From positions 87,609-151,608 of the forward strand of contig QZVU01000009.1 in NCBI GenBank assembly GCA_003602285.1: a DNA stretch of 64,000 bases, in the 5' to 3' direction. Every line of letters starts with the position of its first letter. Position 1 is the stretch's first letter. The position numbers and the translations under genes were made by a program. This document shows positions 56,511 through 64,000 of the stretch, one piece after another. A model generated the notes under the pieces. The model had not been told where the DNA came from, did not search any database, and saw nothing but the letters and a program-made list of their open reading frames with translations. The stretch comes from Arthrobacter frigidicola (GTDB taxonomy: Bacteria > Actinomycetota > Actinomycetes > Actinomycetales > Micrococcaceae).

Positions 56511-58243
56511 CTGGAAGTGGTCCGCGCCGCATCCGCGAGGAGTTCCTCGGCATGGGCGCGGGCGGAGGCTGAATCCTCCTGGCCCGCAAGCATTCGGGCA
56601 AGTTCTCGCACGCGCTCCGCCTCGGGCAGCACCTGCACATCACTGGCTGTGAATCCGCCGTCCTCCCCGTCCCCACCGGTCGAATGCACGTTCTTTGTGA
56701 CCCGGACATGGCGCGCCGCGAAGGCCGCAACCTGGGGCAGGTGGGTCACCACGATGACCTGGACGTGCTGGGCGAGCATGGCCAGCCGCCGGCCGATTTC
56801 GACGGCGGCCTTTCCGCCCACGCCGGCGTCAACTTCGTCGAAGACGAACGTGGGAACCGGGTCGACGGCGGCGAGCACCACCTCGATGGCGAGCATCACG
56901 CGGGAGAGTTCACCGCCGGAGGCGCCCTTCCCGAGCGGCCTGGGAGCCGACCCGGGGTGCGGGCGCAGGTTGAAGGAAATGTCGTCGCCGCCGTGGATGG
57001 TCAGGGACTCCGCCGGAGCGACCTCGATGAGCAGCGTTGCGTCGGGCATGGCGAGGGCGCTCAGCTCGTCGCTGACCCGCTCGGCGAGGTGCCGGGCGGC
57101 CTCCTGCCGCAGGGCCGATACCGCGGCCGCACCGGCGCGCACGACGGCGTCGAGCTCTTCGATCTCCGCTTCGAGCTCCTCGACGCGGGAGGAGTCTCCG
57201 GTGAGCTCCTCGAGGCGGAGGGCGCTCTCCTCACGCCACTGCAGGACCTCGTCGATGCTGGGCGCGTATTTGCGTACCAGCACCGCCAGTGCCGCACGCC
57301 GGGCCTCGACCTCGGCCAGGCGGCCGGGGCCTTCGCCCTCCAGGGCCGTTCCGTATGCGGCGAGCTCTCCCGAGATGTCGGCGAGCAGGTAGCCCACCTC
57401 GGCCAGCCGGCCGGCAAGCGTCTCGAGCTCCAGGTCGTGCTCGGCCACGCCCTCGAGCTGCCGCTTGGCCTCGTCGACGAGGGAGACGGCGTCGACGGCG
57501 GCGCCGAAGTCCTCGGACACCAGTGCCGAATGGGCGGTCAGGGCCGCGGTCCGCAGCTCCTCGACGTTGCCGAGGCGCATCGAGTCGGCCTTCAGGGTGA
57601 CGTCCTCCCCCGGCTGGGGATCGACCTCATCGATCTCCGCGAGGGCCGCCGTCAGGCTTTCGGCTTCCCGCGCCCGCTCCCTCGCCTCGCTTTGGAGCCG
57701 GTCGCGCTCGGCGATCGCGCCGCGCCACCGCTGGTAGTTGCCGGCGTACGCCTCGAGTTCGGCGGCGAGCTTCGGCCCCCCGAACTTGTCGAGGGCCCCG
57801 CGCTGGGCGGCGGCACCCTTGAGCCGCAGCTGGTCCGACTGCCCGTGGACGACGACGAGGTGCTCGCCGAGTTCCGAGAGCACCCCTACGGGCGCCGTCC
57901 TGCCGCCCACGTAGGCCCTGCTGCGGCCCTCGCTGGTGACGGTGCGCGCCAGGATCAGTTCGGCCGTGCCGTCGAACTCCTCGAGGACCGCACCGGCTTC
58001 CGCGGCACGCTCGGCGACGGCGCTGCCGTGCTCGAGGCGCACGATGGCCTCCGCCGAGGCCGACTTCGCCCCAAGGCGGACCGAACCGGCGTCCGACCGC
58101 GCGCCGAGCAGGAGGCCGAGGGCGGTGATGACCATGGTCTTTCCAGCACCGGTTTCGCCGGTGACGACGGTCAGGCCAGGGCCCAGGGTGAGGGTTGCGT
58201 CGCTGATGACGCCGAGGTCGCGGATCCGCATCTCCTCGATCAT
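56507..58243 (-). CDS. recN: DNA repair protein RecN (SMC-like)
   Basis: SMC-like ATPase for double-strand break repair. 578 residues. Walker A at [20 protein letters not shown] (N-terminal), long coiled-coil-like Glu/Ala/Arg-rich middle, and C-terminal signature [20 protein letters not shown] with the Walker [20 protein letters not shown]. Overlaps nadK stop by four bases at its start (ATGA, 58243-58240) and the pyrG start at its end. Homologue of Rv1696. Confidence 0.95.
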   Translation of the reverse strand: MIEEMRIRDLGVISDATLTLGPGLTVVTGETGAGKTMVITALGLLLGARSDAGSVRLGAKSASAEAIVRLEHGSAVAERAAEAGAVLEEFDGTAELILARTVTSEGRSRAYVGGRTAPVGVLSELGEHLVVVHGQSDQLRLKGAAAQRGALDKFGGPKLAAELEAYAGNYQRWRGAIAERDRLQSEARERAREAESLTAALAEIDEVDPQPGEDVTLKADSMRLGNVEELRTAALTAHSALVSEDFGAAVDAVSLVDEAKRQLEGVAEHDLELETLAGRLAEVGYLLADISGELAAYGTALEGEGPGRLAEVEARRAALAVLVRKYAPSIDEVLQWREESALRLEELTGDSSRVEELEAEIEELDAVVRAGAAAVSALRQEAARHLAERVSDELSALAMPDATLLIEVAPAESLTIHGGDDISFNLRPHPGSAPRPLGKGASGGELSRVMLAIEVVLAAVDPVPTFVFDEVDAGVGGKAAVEIGRRLAMLAQHVQVIVVTHLPQVAAFAARHVRVTKNVHSTGGDGEDGGFTASDVQVLPEAERVRELARMLAGQEDSASARAHAEELLADAARTTSR

Positions 58244-59166
58244 CGGAGGTGCCTTCCGGTGGAGGCGACCGGTCCGCGCCAGCCCTGGACGGGAAGCTGG
58301 AACTTCTGGACGAGCCGCTCGGAGAAGGGAGTCTGTCGGGTCCGCGCCAACCGGACCGGGTTATCGGAACGCCGGACCTCCACCCGGGCGCCGGGCGGAA
58401 GGTCGATGCTGCGGCGCCCATCGCACCACAGCACCCCCCAGGCGTCGGTGCGGGTGAGGATCTCCACGGCCAGCACGGAGGTCGGAGCCACAACGAGCGG
58501 CTTCGCGAAGAGCGCGTGGGCGCTGATCGGTGCCATCAGCAGGGCTTCCACCTCCGGCCAGACAATGGGGCCGCCGGAGGAAAAGGCGTAGGCGGTGGAC
58601 CCGGTGGGGGTCGCAAGCACGATGCCGTCGCATCCGAAGGAGCTGACGGGCAGGCCGTCGACCTCGATGACCACTTCGATCATCCGCTCCCGGTTGGCCT
58701 TTTCGATGGCCGCCTCGTTGAGTGCCCACGTTTCCCCGAGCAGGGTATCGCCCTGCCAGGCGGAGACCTCGATGGTCATGCGTTCCTCGACGCTGTAGTC
58801 ACGTTCGGCGACCCACCGGACTGCCTCGTCGAGGTCGGCGCGTTCGCTTTCGGCAAGGAATCCGACGTGGCCGAGGTTCACCCCGAGGAGCGGAATCTCG
58901 CGGCTGCGCACCAGCTCCGCGGCACGGAGGATGGTGCCGTCGCCGCCGAGGACCATGACCAGTTCGATGCCGTCGAGGGTGACCTCCTTCCCCAGCGTTT
59001 CGGTCGGTGCTGCGGCGGTGCCGTACGCCGTCCGGAGCCCGGAGGCCTCCTCCGGCCGCATGACGGGCGTGAGCCCGAGGGCGGAGAGCCGCATACACGC
59101 CTGCTGGGCGGCCGCAATCGCGTCCTGCCTGCCGGTGTGCGCAAGCACCAGAATTTTCCTAGTCAT
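58240..59166 (-). CDS. nadK: NAD kinase
   Basis: Phosphorylates NAD to NADP, ATP- or polyphosphate-dependent in actinobacteria. 308 residues. The GGDGT motif occurs in ELVMVLGGDGTILRAAELVR, the NLGHVGFLAE stretch and the conserved glycine-rich GDGIVLATPTGSTAYAFSSG follow. Overlaps the tlyA stop by four bases and the recN start by four. Homologue of Rv1695 (ppnK). Gene order tlyA-nadK-recN is standard in actinobacteria. Confidence 0.96.
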   Translation of the reverse strand: MTRKILVLAHTGRQDAIAAAQQACMRLSALGLTPVMRPEEASGLRTAYGTAAAPTETLGKEVTLDGIELVMVLGGDGTILRAAELVRSREIPLLGVNLGHVGFLAESERADLDEAVRWVAERDYSVEERMTIEVSAWQGDTLLGETWALNEAAIEKANRERMIEVVIEVDGLPVSSFGCDGIVLATPTGSTAYAFSSGGPIVWPEVEALLMAPISAHALFAKPLVVAPTSVLAVEILTRTDAWGVLWCDGRRSIDLPPGARVEVRRSDNPVRLARTRQTPFSERLVQKFQLPVQGWRGPVASTGRHLR

Positions 59167-60005
59167 TCAGCTCCGTCGTTGTCTTTCGTCCGGCCGCCGA
59201 ATGCGGCGCTCGTGGAGAGCAGCCCATCGGTCAGGCGGTCCAGGTCCTCTTCGATCCTAGGGTCCATTGTCCGATGCGGCACCCTCACCCACAGGAAGTA
59301 CTCAAGATTTCCGTCCTGGCCGGGCAGGGAGCTCTGCTCCAGGCCCCGCACCTCCAGCCCAGCCGCCAGTGCCTCCCGGATCACCCCGTGCACGCCCCGC
59401 CTGCGGGCAGCCTCGGAGGTCACGACGCCCTGGCCGTTGAGGGCACCGCGTCCCACCTCGAACTGGGGCTTGATCATCAGCACGAGGTCCCCGCCCGGAA
59501 CCGTCGCCGCGGCGAGGGACCGGATCACGAGCGTCAGGGAGATGAAGGACAGGTCGGCCACGGTCAGCTCGGCGGGTCCCCCGATCTCGCCCGGGTCGAG
59601 GTAGCGCACGTTGAGCCCCTCGAAGACGTGGACGCGGGGATCCTCCCTGAGCACCTGCACCAGCTGTCCGTGTCCGACGTCCACCGCCGCCACCTCGCGG
59701 GCGCCCGCCCGCAGCAGCACATCGGTGAATCCGCCGGTGGAGGCCCCGGCGTCAAGGCAGCGCCGCCCGGCGACCGCGACGCCGAGAAAGGCGGAGAGCG
59801 CGCCGGCGAGCTTGTGTCCGGCCCTGCTCACGAACTCGGGCCCGGCATCGGCGACCGCCAGCTCCTGGTCGCCGCTGACCGGTGCTGAAGCCTTGAGCAT
59901 CACCTCGCCGGCGCGGAACACCCGCCGGGCCGCGATGAGCTGGGCCGCATGGGACCGCGAGCGTGCCAGGCCACGGGAGACCAGTTCCTGGTCCAGGCGC
60001 GCCAT
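59163..60005 (-). CDS. tlyA: TlyA family rRNA (cytidine-2'-O)-methyltransferase
   Basis: 2'-O-methylates C1409 of 16S and C1920 of 23S rRNA in mycobacteria, where it also governs capreomycin susceptibility. 280 residues. N-terminal S4 domain (MARLDQELVSRGLARSRSHA) and FtsJ-like Rossmann domain with CLDAGASTGGFTDVLLRAGA, VADLSFISLTLVI and MIKPQFEVGRGAL (catalytic lysine). Four-base overlap with nadK. Homologue of Rv1694. Confidence 0.94.
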   Translation of the reverse strand: MARLDQELVSRGLARSRSHAAQLIAARRVFRAGEVMLKASAPVSGDQELAVADAGPEFVSRAGHKLAGALSAFLGVAVAGRRCLDAGASTGGFTDVLLRAGAREVAAVDVGHGQLVQVLREDPRVHVFEGLNVRYLDPGEIGGPAELTVADLSFISLTLVIRSLAAATVPGGDLVLMIKPQFEVGRGALNGQGVVTSEAARRRGVHGVIREALAAGLEVRGLEQSSLPGQDGNLEYFLWVRVPHRTMDPRIEEDLDRLTDGLLSTSAAFGGRTKDNDGAE

Positions 60006-60008
60006 GGG

Positions 60009-60299
60009 TCAGCCCTCCGCGTTGAGTTCGGTGAGCAGGGCGTCGTGGAGTGCCGTATAGAACTCCGCGTGCTCGCCCACCGGCTGTCCGCCGAGGTCCG
60101 CGAGCCTCCCGAGGACGGTGTCGACGGAGGAATCCCCGGTGGGCGGCACCTCGCTGGGCCCGAAGGACTCCCCGGCGGCACCGGATTCGCCGTTGGGGTC
60201 CCGGACTCCGCCGTCCCGGGCAGCCTCGGAATTGTCAGCGGGAACGCCGCCGTCGTCGTCGCGCACACCTTCCCCCTTCGTCGGTTCTGACAGTGTCAC
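60009..60299 (-). CDS. Small uncharacterised protein (Rv1693-like position)
   Basis: 96 residues, not recognised with certainty. N-terminal 55 residues are polar and low-complexity (Gly/Asp/Ser/Pro). The C-terminal 40 (SSVDTVLGRLADLGGQPVGE, HAEFYTALHDALLTELNAEG) look like an amphipathic helical hairpin. A protein of this size with a similar C-terminus occupies the same slot between the HAD phosphatase and tlyA in other actinobacteria (Rv1693 in M. tuberculosis). Eleven or twelve bases to each neighbour, so it is in the operon. Confidence 0.75.
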   Translation of the reverse strand: MTLSEPTKGEGVRDDDGGVPADNSEAARDGGVRDPNGESGAAGESFGPSEVPPTGDSSVDTVLGRLADLGGQPVGEHAEFYTALHDALLTELNAEG

Positions 60300-60311
60300 A
60301 GCGTCCCGGGT

Positions 60312-61310
60312 TCAGGCCGCTGCGCCGGTGAAGCGGAGATCCGGCATCCGCGCCGTCTCCAGCCCGGGCGCAGCCGCCCACCAGGCAGCGCAGGCCGCCC
60401 GCCAGGCGTTGAGGCTGCTTTCGCTCCCCTCGACCCGAACGGCTCCTGCCTCGACCCGGGCCGAGTCGGCTCCGCAACGGTATGCGCCGTCGACAGCGGT
60501 CACCGGCGGGTAGGACTCGTACAGGCCCCCCAGGTCCGGGAGCAGGTAGGTGGGACGCTCGGCGGCCACCGCAGCAAGTGCGGCGCGCACCGTGTCGACC
60601 CCGGTCAAGATCAGCGCGGTGTCCATGCCGGCCCGGTTTCCGCCGAGAATATCGGTGTCGAGGCGGTCCCCGACAACAAGCGGGCGTTCCGACCCCAGAT
60701 GGCGCGCCGCAGTGGTGAACAGCGAGGCCTCCGGCTTCCCGGCGACCACCGGGCGGATCCCGGTGGCGGCCGCGACGGCCGCCACGAGCGACCCGTTGCC
60801 TGGGGCGATCCCGCGTGCCTGCGGGATCGACATGTCGGTGTTCGTGGCAACCCAGACGGCTCCGGCCGCAATCGCATAGGACGCCTCGGCGAGGTCCTTC
60901 CAGCCGAGCTCGGGCGAGAAGCCCTGAATGACGGCGTCGGGGCCGTCCTCGGCCGAGTCGACCGGGACGAGCTGCTGGCTCCGCACCGCGTCGGCCAGGG
61001 TGCTGCTTCCGGTCACCAGCACCTTGGAGCCGGCCGGAACCAACCCGGCCAGGAGTTCCGCACCGGCGAGGGCGGATCCGAAGACCTGATCCCCCCGGGC
61101 CGGCGCGCCAAGGCTCCTAAGGTGCGCCGCGACCTCGTCGGCCGAGCGCGACGCGTTGTTGGTGATGTAAGCCAGCTTCACCCCCACCTCCGCGAGCTTC
61201 ATCAGCGCCTCGACGGCCCCCGCAATGGCGTGCGGGCCGGCATAGACGACGCCGTCGAGGTCCGAAAGGACCGCGTCATAGGCGCCGATCAGGGCCCCCT
61301 CAGCCTCCAA
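60312..61310 (-). CDS. HAD-superfamily phosphatase (NagD/glycolate-phosphatase type)
   Basis: 332 residues from TTG 61310, five bases behind AGGA; the start overlaps the upstream gene by 11 bases. The frame is open to 61604 but that part lies within the TPR gene. HAD motif I is SDLDGVVYAG, motif II KLAYITNNAS, motif IV VVGDRLDTDILGGNRAG, with the C2 cap between, typical of NagD-like phosphatases (Rv1692 is a glycerol-phosphate phosphatase). The last 50 residues (GADSARVEAGAVRVEGSESS, LNAWRAACAAWWAAAPGLE) are an added domain. Substrate inferred only. Confidence 0.88.
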   Translation of the reverse strand: MEAEGALIGAYDAVLSDLDGVVYAGPHAIAGAVEALMKLAEVGVKLAYITNNASRSADEVAAHLRSLGAPARGDQVFGSALAGAELLAGLVPAGSKVLVTGSSTLADAVRSQQLVPVDSAEDGPDAVIQGFSPELGWKDLAEASYAIAAGAVWVATNTDMSIPQARGIAPGNGSLVAAVAAATGIRPVVAGKPEASLFTTAARHLGSERPLVVGDRLDTDILGGNRAGMDTALILTGVDTVRAALAAVAAERPTYLLPDLGGLYESYPPVTAVDGAYRCGADSARVEAGAVRVEGSESSLNAWRAACAAWWAAAPGLETARMPDLRFTGAAA

Positions 61311-63246
61311 CGGAATCCTCGGCCGTCTTGGGAGGTGCCACAGCGCCGGGTGCGGTCCTGGAAGGGGCGTCCTCATCCCCTGCGCCGGGGGTGCTGTCCG
61401 TGTCGTTATCCGCGGCCGGAAGGACGGTCCCTTCCGCGCTGTCGGTCCCGGCGCCGTCCTCGACATCAGCGCTCTCACCATCGGCACTATCACCATCGGT
61501 GTCGGCCCCGGCCCCTTCAGACCCGGCACCTTCAGACTCGTCAGGAGCACCATCGGCGTCAACGACGGAGGCACGCGCCTCGGCCGTCCCGTCCGCTGCG
61601 GCATCCTTCTTCGTCCCGCCCAGGACCTCGGTCACCGTCGGTACCGGACGCGCCGCGCCTTCCTCGTCATCACCCAAAAGGTCGATGATGTCGGGCTCGG
61701 CGGGGTCCTCCACCCCCAGGGCGGACTCGGCAACCTTGGCCTGCTTGCGCCACTTCTCCGACTCCCCGGTGCGTCCGGCGGCATCGAGTGCATCCGCGTA
61801 GGCCCGGAACAGCCTGGGGCTGAACGAGAAGGCGCGGTGCAGATCCAGCTGCGGGATCTCGAGGGCGGCCACGGCGGCCTCAAGCTGGCCGAGGTCGGCC
61901 CGTGCGCCGGAGACGACCATGGCGAGCTCGGCCTTGCCTGCGGCGTCGAGGGTCTCGGCCTCCTCGCTGCGGGCGAGGTCGAGCGCCCGGTCGGGCCGCC
62001 CCAGTCCGCGTTCGCAGTCGGCCATGACCGGCAGGTGTGCATTGGAGCCACTGATCCGGCGGAACGTCCTGAACTCCCGCAGGGCCTCGCCGTAGTGGCC
62101 GGCGGCATACGCCGTCAGGCCGACCGCTTCGCGGACGGCAGCGAGCCGTCCGCCGCGCCTGCTCGCGGCGAGGGCATGCTGGAATGCAAGCTCCGGATCG
62201 TCCTCAAGGAGGCGTCCGGCCATCACGAGGTGACGCGACACCCACAGTGCGCTGCGCTCCTCGAGGTTGCGGATCTGGGCACGTGTGACCCGGTCCAGTT
62301 CGTCGCCCTTCACGTCCTCGTCGATCTCCGGCGACCGTTCCCGGTCCGGCCGGTTGGAGCTGCGCAGGTCGCGCGCGTTGTGCTGGCGGGGCGCGGCCGG
62401 CGGGCCGCTCCGGGGACCGTCCCCGGCCCCGAAGCTGCGCCGCGGCGCGGTGCTGCGCTCCCCTGCGCCCCGGCCACTGGCACGGGAACCTCCGCCGCGT
62501 TCGTCGCGGCGGCCATCACGCCGGTCATCAAATCGGGGGCCGGTCCGGCCCTCACCGCGCGGGTGCTCCCCCGGTCCGCCGGGACGCCGGTCGGCGCCCT
62601 GATCCGGGCGCTTGGCCCAGGCGGGCCGGTCAGCCGCGCCGCCGCTGCGTCCTCCGGCGCCGCCGGAGCGGGGACGGTCGGAAGCGTTACCCGAGAACGA
62701 ACCGCCCCTCGAGGCGGAGCCCCTCAGCTGGGCGCCACGGGAATCGCCGCCCCGGTAGCCCCCTCCGGAGCGCTGATCGGCTGCGCCGCGCCCTCCTGCT
62801 CTGCGGTCGGAAGAGGTGCGGTCCTCATTGCCGCGCCCTTCACCGGCGCGGTCCGGGCGAAGCCCCGGGCGGTCCGCATAGCGGCCACCGGCAGGCGGGG
62901 CACCCGCATCCCGACCGGAACCCGATCCACCCCGGCCCTGATAGGCGCCGCGCCCGTCGGAACTGCGCTGTCCATCGCGGGCACCATCGCGACCCCGGGA
63001 GGCGCCGCCGAAACGGTTGCCCGATGTACCCGATGAGGAGACCGGTCCCCGCCGCTGCGGCGCAGCACCGCGGGCGTCCGCGGCCGCATCATCACGGTCG
63101 CCGGATTCTGCGGCCGACCGCGGCGCCGCCCCCTTCGATCCCCACGAGTGCCGCTTCCCGGCGGCCTGGGTTCGATCCGAGTTTCCTCCGCCTGCCGGCT
63201 TTCCGTTGTCCGGGGAGTCCCCGTGCGTGCGTTCCTGCTCAGCCAT
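61300..63246 (-). CDS. TPR-type protein with RG-rich disordered half (Rv1691-like)
   Basis: 648 residues from ATG 63246 (AGAGGAA ten bases upstream). Three parts. About 30-310 is an Arg/Gly/Ser/Asp-rich disordered region with many RGG-like dipeptides. About 312-511 is a helical solenoid resembling tetratricopeptide repeats (LWVSRHLVMAGRLLEDDPEL, ALAASRRGGRLAAVREAVGL, HYGEALREFRTFRRISGS). From 512 on, a strongly acidic tail. Homologue of Rv1691 by place and solenoid; unknown function. The acidic tail and basic RG region could interact in cis or bind RNA or ribosomes. The leading gene of the operon. Confidence 0.8.
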   Translation of the reverse strand: MAEQERTHGDSPDNGKPAGGGNSDRTQAAGKRHSWGSKGAAPRSAAESGDRDDAAADARGAAPQRRGPVSSSGTSGNRFGGASRGRDGARDGQRSSDGRGAYQGRGGSGSGRDAGAPPAGGRYADRPGLRPDRAGEGRGNEDRTSSDRRAGGRGAADQRSGGGYRGGDSRGAQLRGSASRGGSFSGNASDRPRSGGAGGRSGGAADRPAWAKRPDQGADRRPGGPGEHPRGEGRTGPRFDDRRDGRRDERGGGSRASGRGAGERSTAPRRSFGAGDGPRSGPPAAPRQHNARDLRSSNRPDRERSPEIDEDVKGDELDRVTRAQIRNLEERSALWVSRHLVMAGRLLEDDPELAFQHALAASRRGGRLAAVREAVGLTAYAAGHYGEALREFRTFRRISGSNAHLPVMADCERGLGRPDRALDLARSEEAETLDAAGKAELAMVVSGARADLGQLEAAVAALEIPQLDLHRAFSFSPRLFRAYADALDAAGRTGESEKWRKQAKVAESALGVEDPAEPDIIDLLGDDEEGAARPVPTVTEVLGGTKKDAAADGTAEARASVVDADGAPDESEGAGSEGAGADTDGDSADGESADVEDGAGTDSAEGTVLPAADNDTDSTPGAGDEDAPSRTAPGAVAPPKTAEDSVGG

Positions 63247-63674
63247 GGCGGCGAAGTTCCTCTCATTTACAGCAGCCGCATCTCGCGTTCCGCTGTTCTC
63301 TATTGTTCTATAAGTCGCTTGCATCAATGCAATCACGTCCTGCCCCGGACGCGCGATCCGATGCGGTGTGGCGCCTGCCGGCCACGCCGGCCAGCCCTAC
63401 TGGATCAGCACGGAGGGACCGCACCAAACGCCTGCCGTCCTACTGAGACTTACCGTCGCTTCGAATGCGGGCCGCGGCCGCCCGCAGCGGCCCCTGCGCG
63501 CCACGTGGGGGCCAGGTGAGGGCCGGCGGGCCGGCGGGCCTGCGGTAGTGCCGACCGGCGATCGAGCCCAGGGTTCGTGTCGGCGCAGCTGGTCACGAAC
63601 CGGTCGAAGGCCGCGGACCGGAGCAGCTGGCCACCCGTGCCACTCCTGCCTTGGTGCCGGCGGGCGGTGTGCCC

Positions 63675-63710
63675 GGTGGTGGAGTGGTGGTGGAGTGGTG
63701 GAGTGGTGGT
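63675..63710. repeat. Simple GGAGTGGTGG-type repeat
   Basis: About three and a half copies of a GTGGTGGA-type unit on the + strand just past the rrn terminator. It is C-rich on the rrn strand (CCACCACTCC), a composition typical of Rho-utilisation sites, but that role is only a guess. Confidence 0.6.
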
Positions 63711-63720
63711 TAAAGGGGTG

Positions 63721-63745
63721 CAGGCCCCACCGGTGGTGGGGCCTG
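63721..63745 (-). terminator. rrn operon terminator
   Basis: Perfect 11-bp stem CAGGCCCCACC / GGTGGGGCCTG with a GGT loop, 14 bases downstream of the 5S 3' end, followed on the minus strand by CACCCCTTTAACC. Confidence 0.8.
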
Positions 63746-63758
63746 CAGCCTAAGGGTG

Positions 63759-63877
63759 GTCCGGCGGTGTCCTACTCTCCCACACTCTCTCGGGTGCAGT
63801 ACCATCGGCGCTGTGGGTCTTAGCTTCCGGGTTCGGAATGGGACCGGGCGTTTCCCCCACGCTATGACCGCCGTAAC
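63759..63877 (-). rRNA. rrf: 5S ribosomal RNA
   Basis: About 119 bases on the minus strand. It begins GTTACGGCGGTCATAGCGTG and contains the conserved CCCATTCCGAACCCGGAAG, GATGGTACTGCA and the 3' ACACCGCCGGA, which pairs with the 5' end. The CGAAC box is intact. Ends are estimated from the helix I pairing. Confidence 0.95.
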
Positions 63878-64000
63878 TCGTTGTACCCGGGTCCCGGTTC
63901 TCCCGTGATGGGTTCCTGGGGTGGGTAAGTCTGTTACGTCTTCGTCGTGCTGGACGTGTGTGTATTTTGTTGTGGTGGTTCCTGTTGTTGGTTGGGAACC
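63878..64000 (-). other. 23S-5S spacer (partial)
   Basis: Upstream of the 5S gene in transcription order, this 123-base stretch is GT-rich on the + strand and shows no recognisable 23S 3' end. The 23S gene lies beyond the window edge. Confidence 0.7.

Larger units (their letters stand above)
63247..63757. other. Intergenic region between the TPR gene and the rrn operon
   Basis: 511 bases without a supported gene. It includes the TPR gene promoter zone (AT-rich around 63290-63345) and a GGAGTGGTGGT-type simple repeat at 63675-63710 close to the rrn terminator. Confidence 0.6.

Noticed and set aside
63878-64000. 3' end of 23S rRNA at the right border
   Set aside because: The sequence does not match conserved 23S 3' segments; it reads as spacer upstream of 5S.

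Overview
The window is a GC-rich, densely packed chromosomal segment of an actinobacterium, most likely Micrococcaceae (Arthrobacter or a close relative). Three observations support this. The gene order repeats several blocks known from Mycobacterium tuberculosis and other actinobacteria. GTG and TTG starts are common. MurE carries DDPH where meso-diaminopimelate-adding enzymes have DNPR, which suggests L-lysine peptidoglycan. No phage, insertion sequence or CRISPR array was found.

Layout. 1-11147 (minus): division and cell-wall (dcw) cluster read mraZ-rsmH-ftsL-ftsI-murE-murF-mraY-murD-ftsW, with ftsW cut by the window edge and a helically phased array of GTGG boxes in front of mraZ. 11483-13291: a DUF3040 membrane protein and DNA polymerase IV. 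13410-25427: a block syntenic with Rv2173-Rv2187: polyprenyl synthase, Rv2175c-like DNA-binding protein, a LysM lytic transglycosylase, a PknL-like kinase with a PTEV repeat array, class II DAHP synthase, acyltransferase, alpha/beta hydrolase, ROK glucokinase and FadD15-like acyl-CoA synthetase. 25547-30712: an orphan MinD/EspI-like ATPase and pyruvate carboxylase. 30979-35134: a ParA ATPase, then the Rv1826-Rv1830 block (gcvH, FHA protein GarA/OdhI, FtsR-type MerR regulator, bifunctional nuclease, second MerR). 35368-36213: a Gly/Thr-rich lipoprotein and tRNA-Pro(GGG).

36284-43756 (minus) is one operon, parA-scpA-scpB-rluB-tyrA-cmk-der, combining chromosome segregation, rRNA modification and housekeeping. 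44041-52468 is metabolic cargo: a C4-dicarboxylate transporter with its divergent two-component system, then a GntR-controlled 2-methylcitrate (propionate) operon. 52456-63246 (minus) returns to the conserved Rv1691-Rv1701 order: Nudix, xerD, ADP-ribose Nudix, pyrG, recN, nadK, tlyA, small protein, HAD phosphatase and an RG-rich TPR-type protein. The window ends in the 5S rRNA of an rrn operon on the minus strand.

The main candidate for something undescribed is the kinase repeat array: seven tandem nine-residue units with threonine at 0 and Ile/Leu/Met at +3 (six of seven), in the same window as an FHA-domain GarA/OdhI protein that could dock on such phosphothreonines. Other regulatory candidates are 9-bp-periodic GTCAC repeats before the LysM hydrolase (MtrA-like), paired TGTATACA palindromes before the propionate operon, and the GTGG array before mraZ. 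Functional calls come from motif and synteny recognition only; no database search was run.
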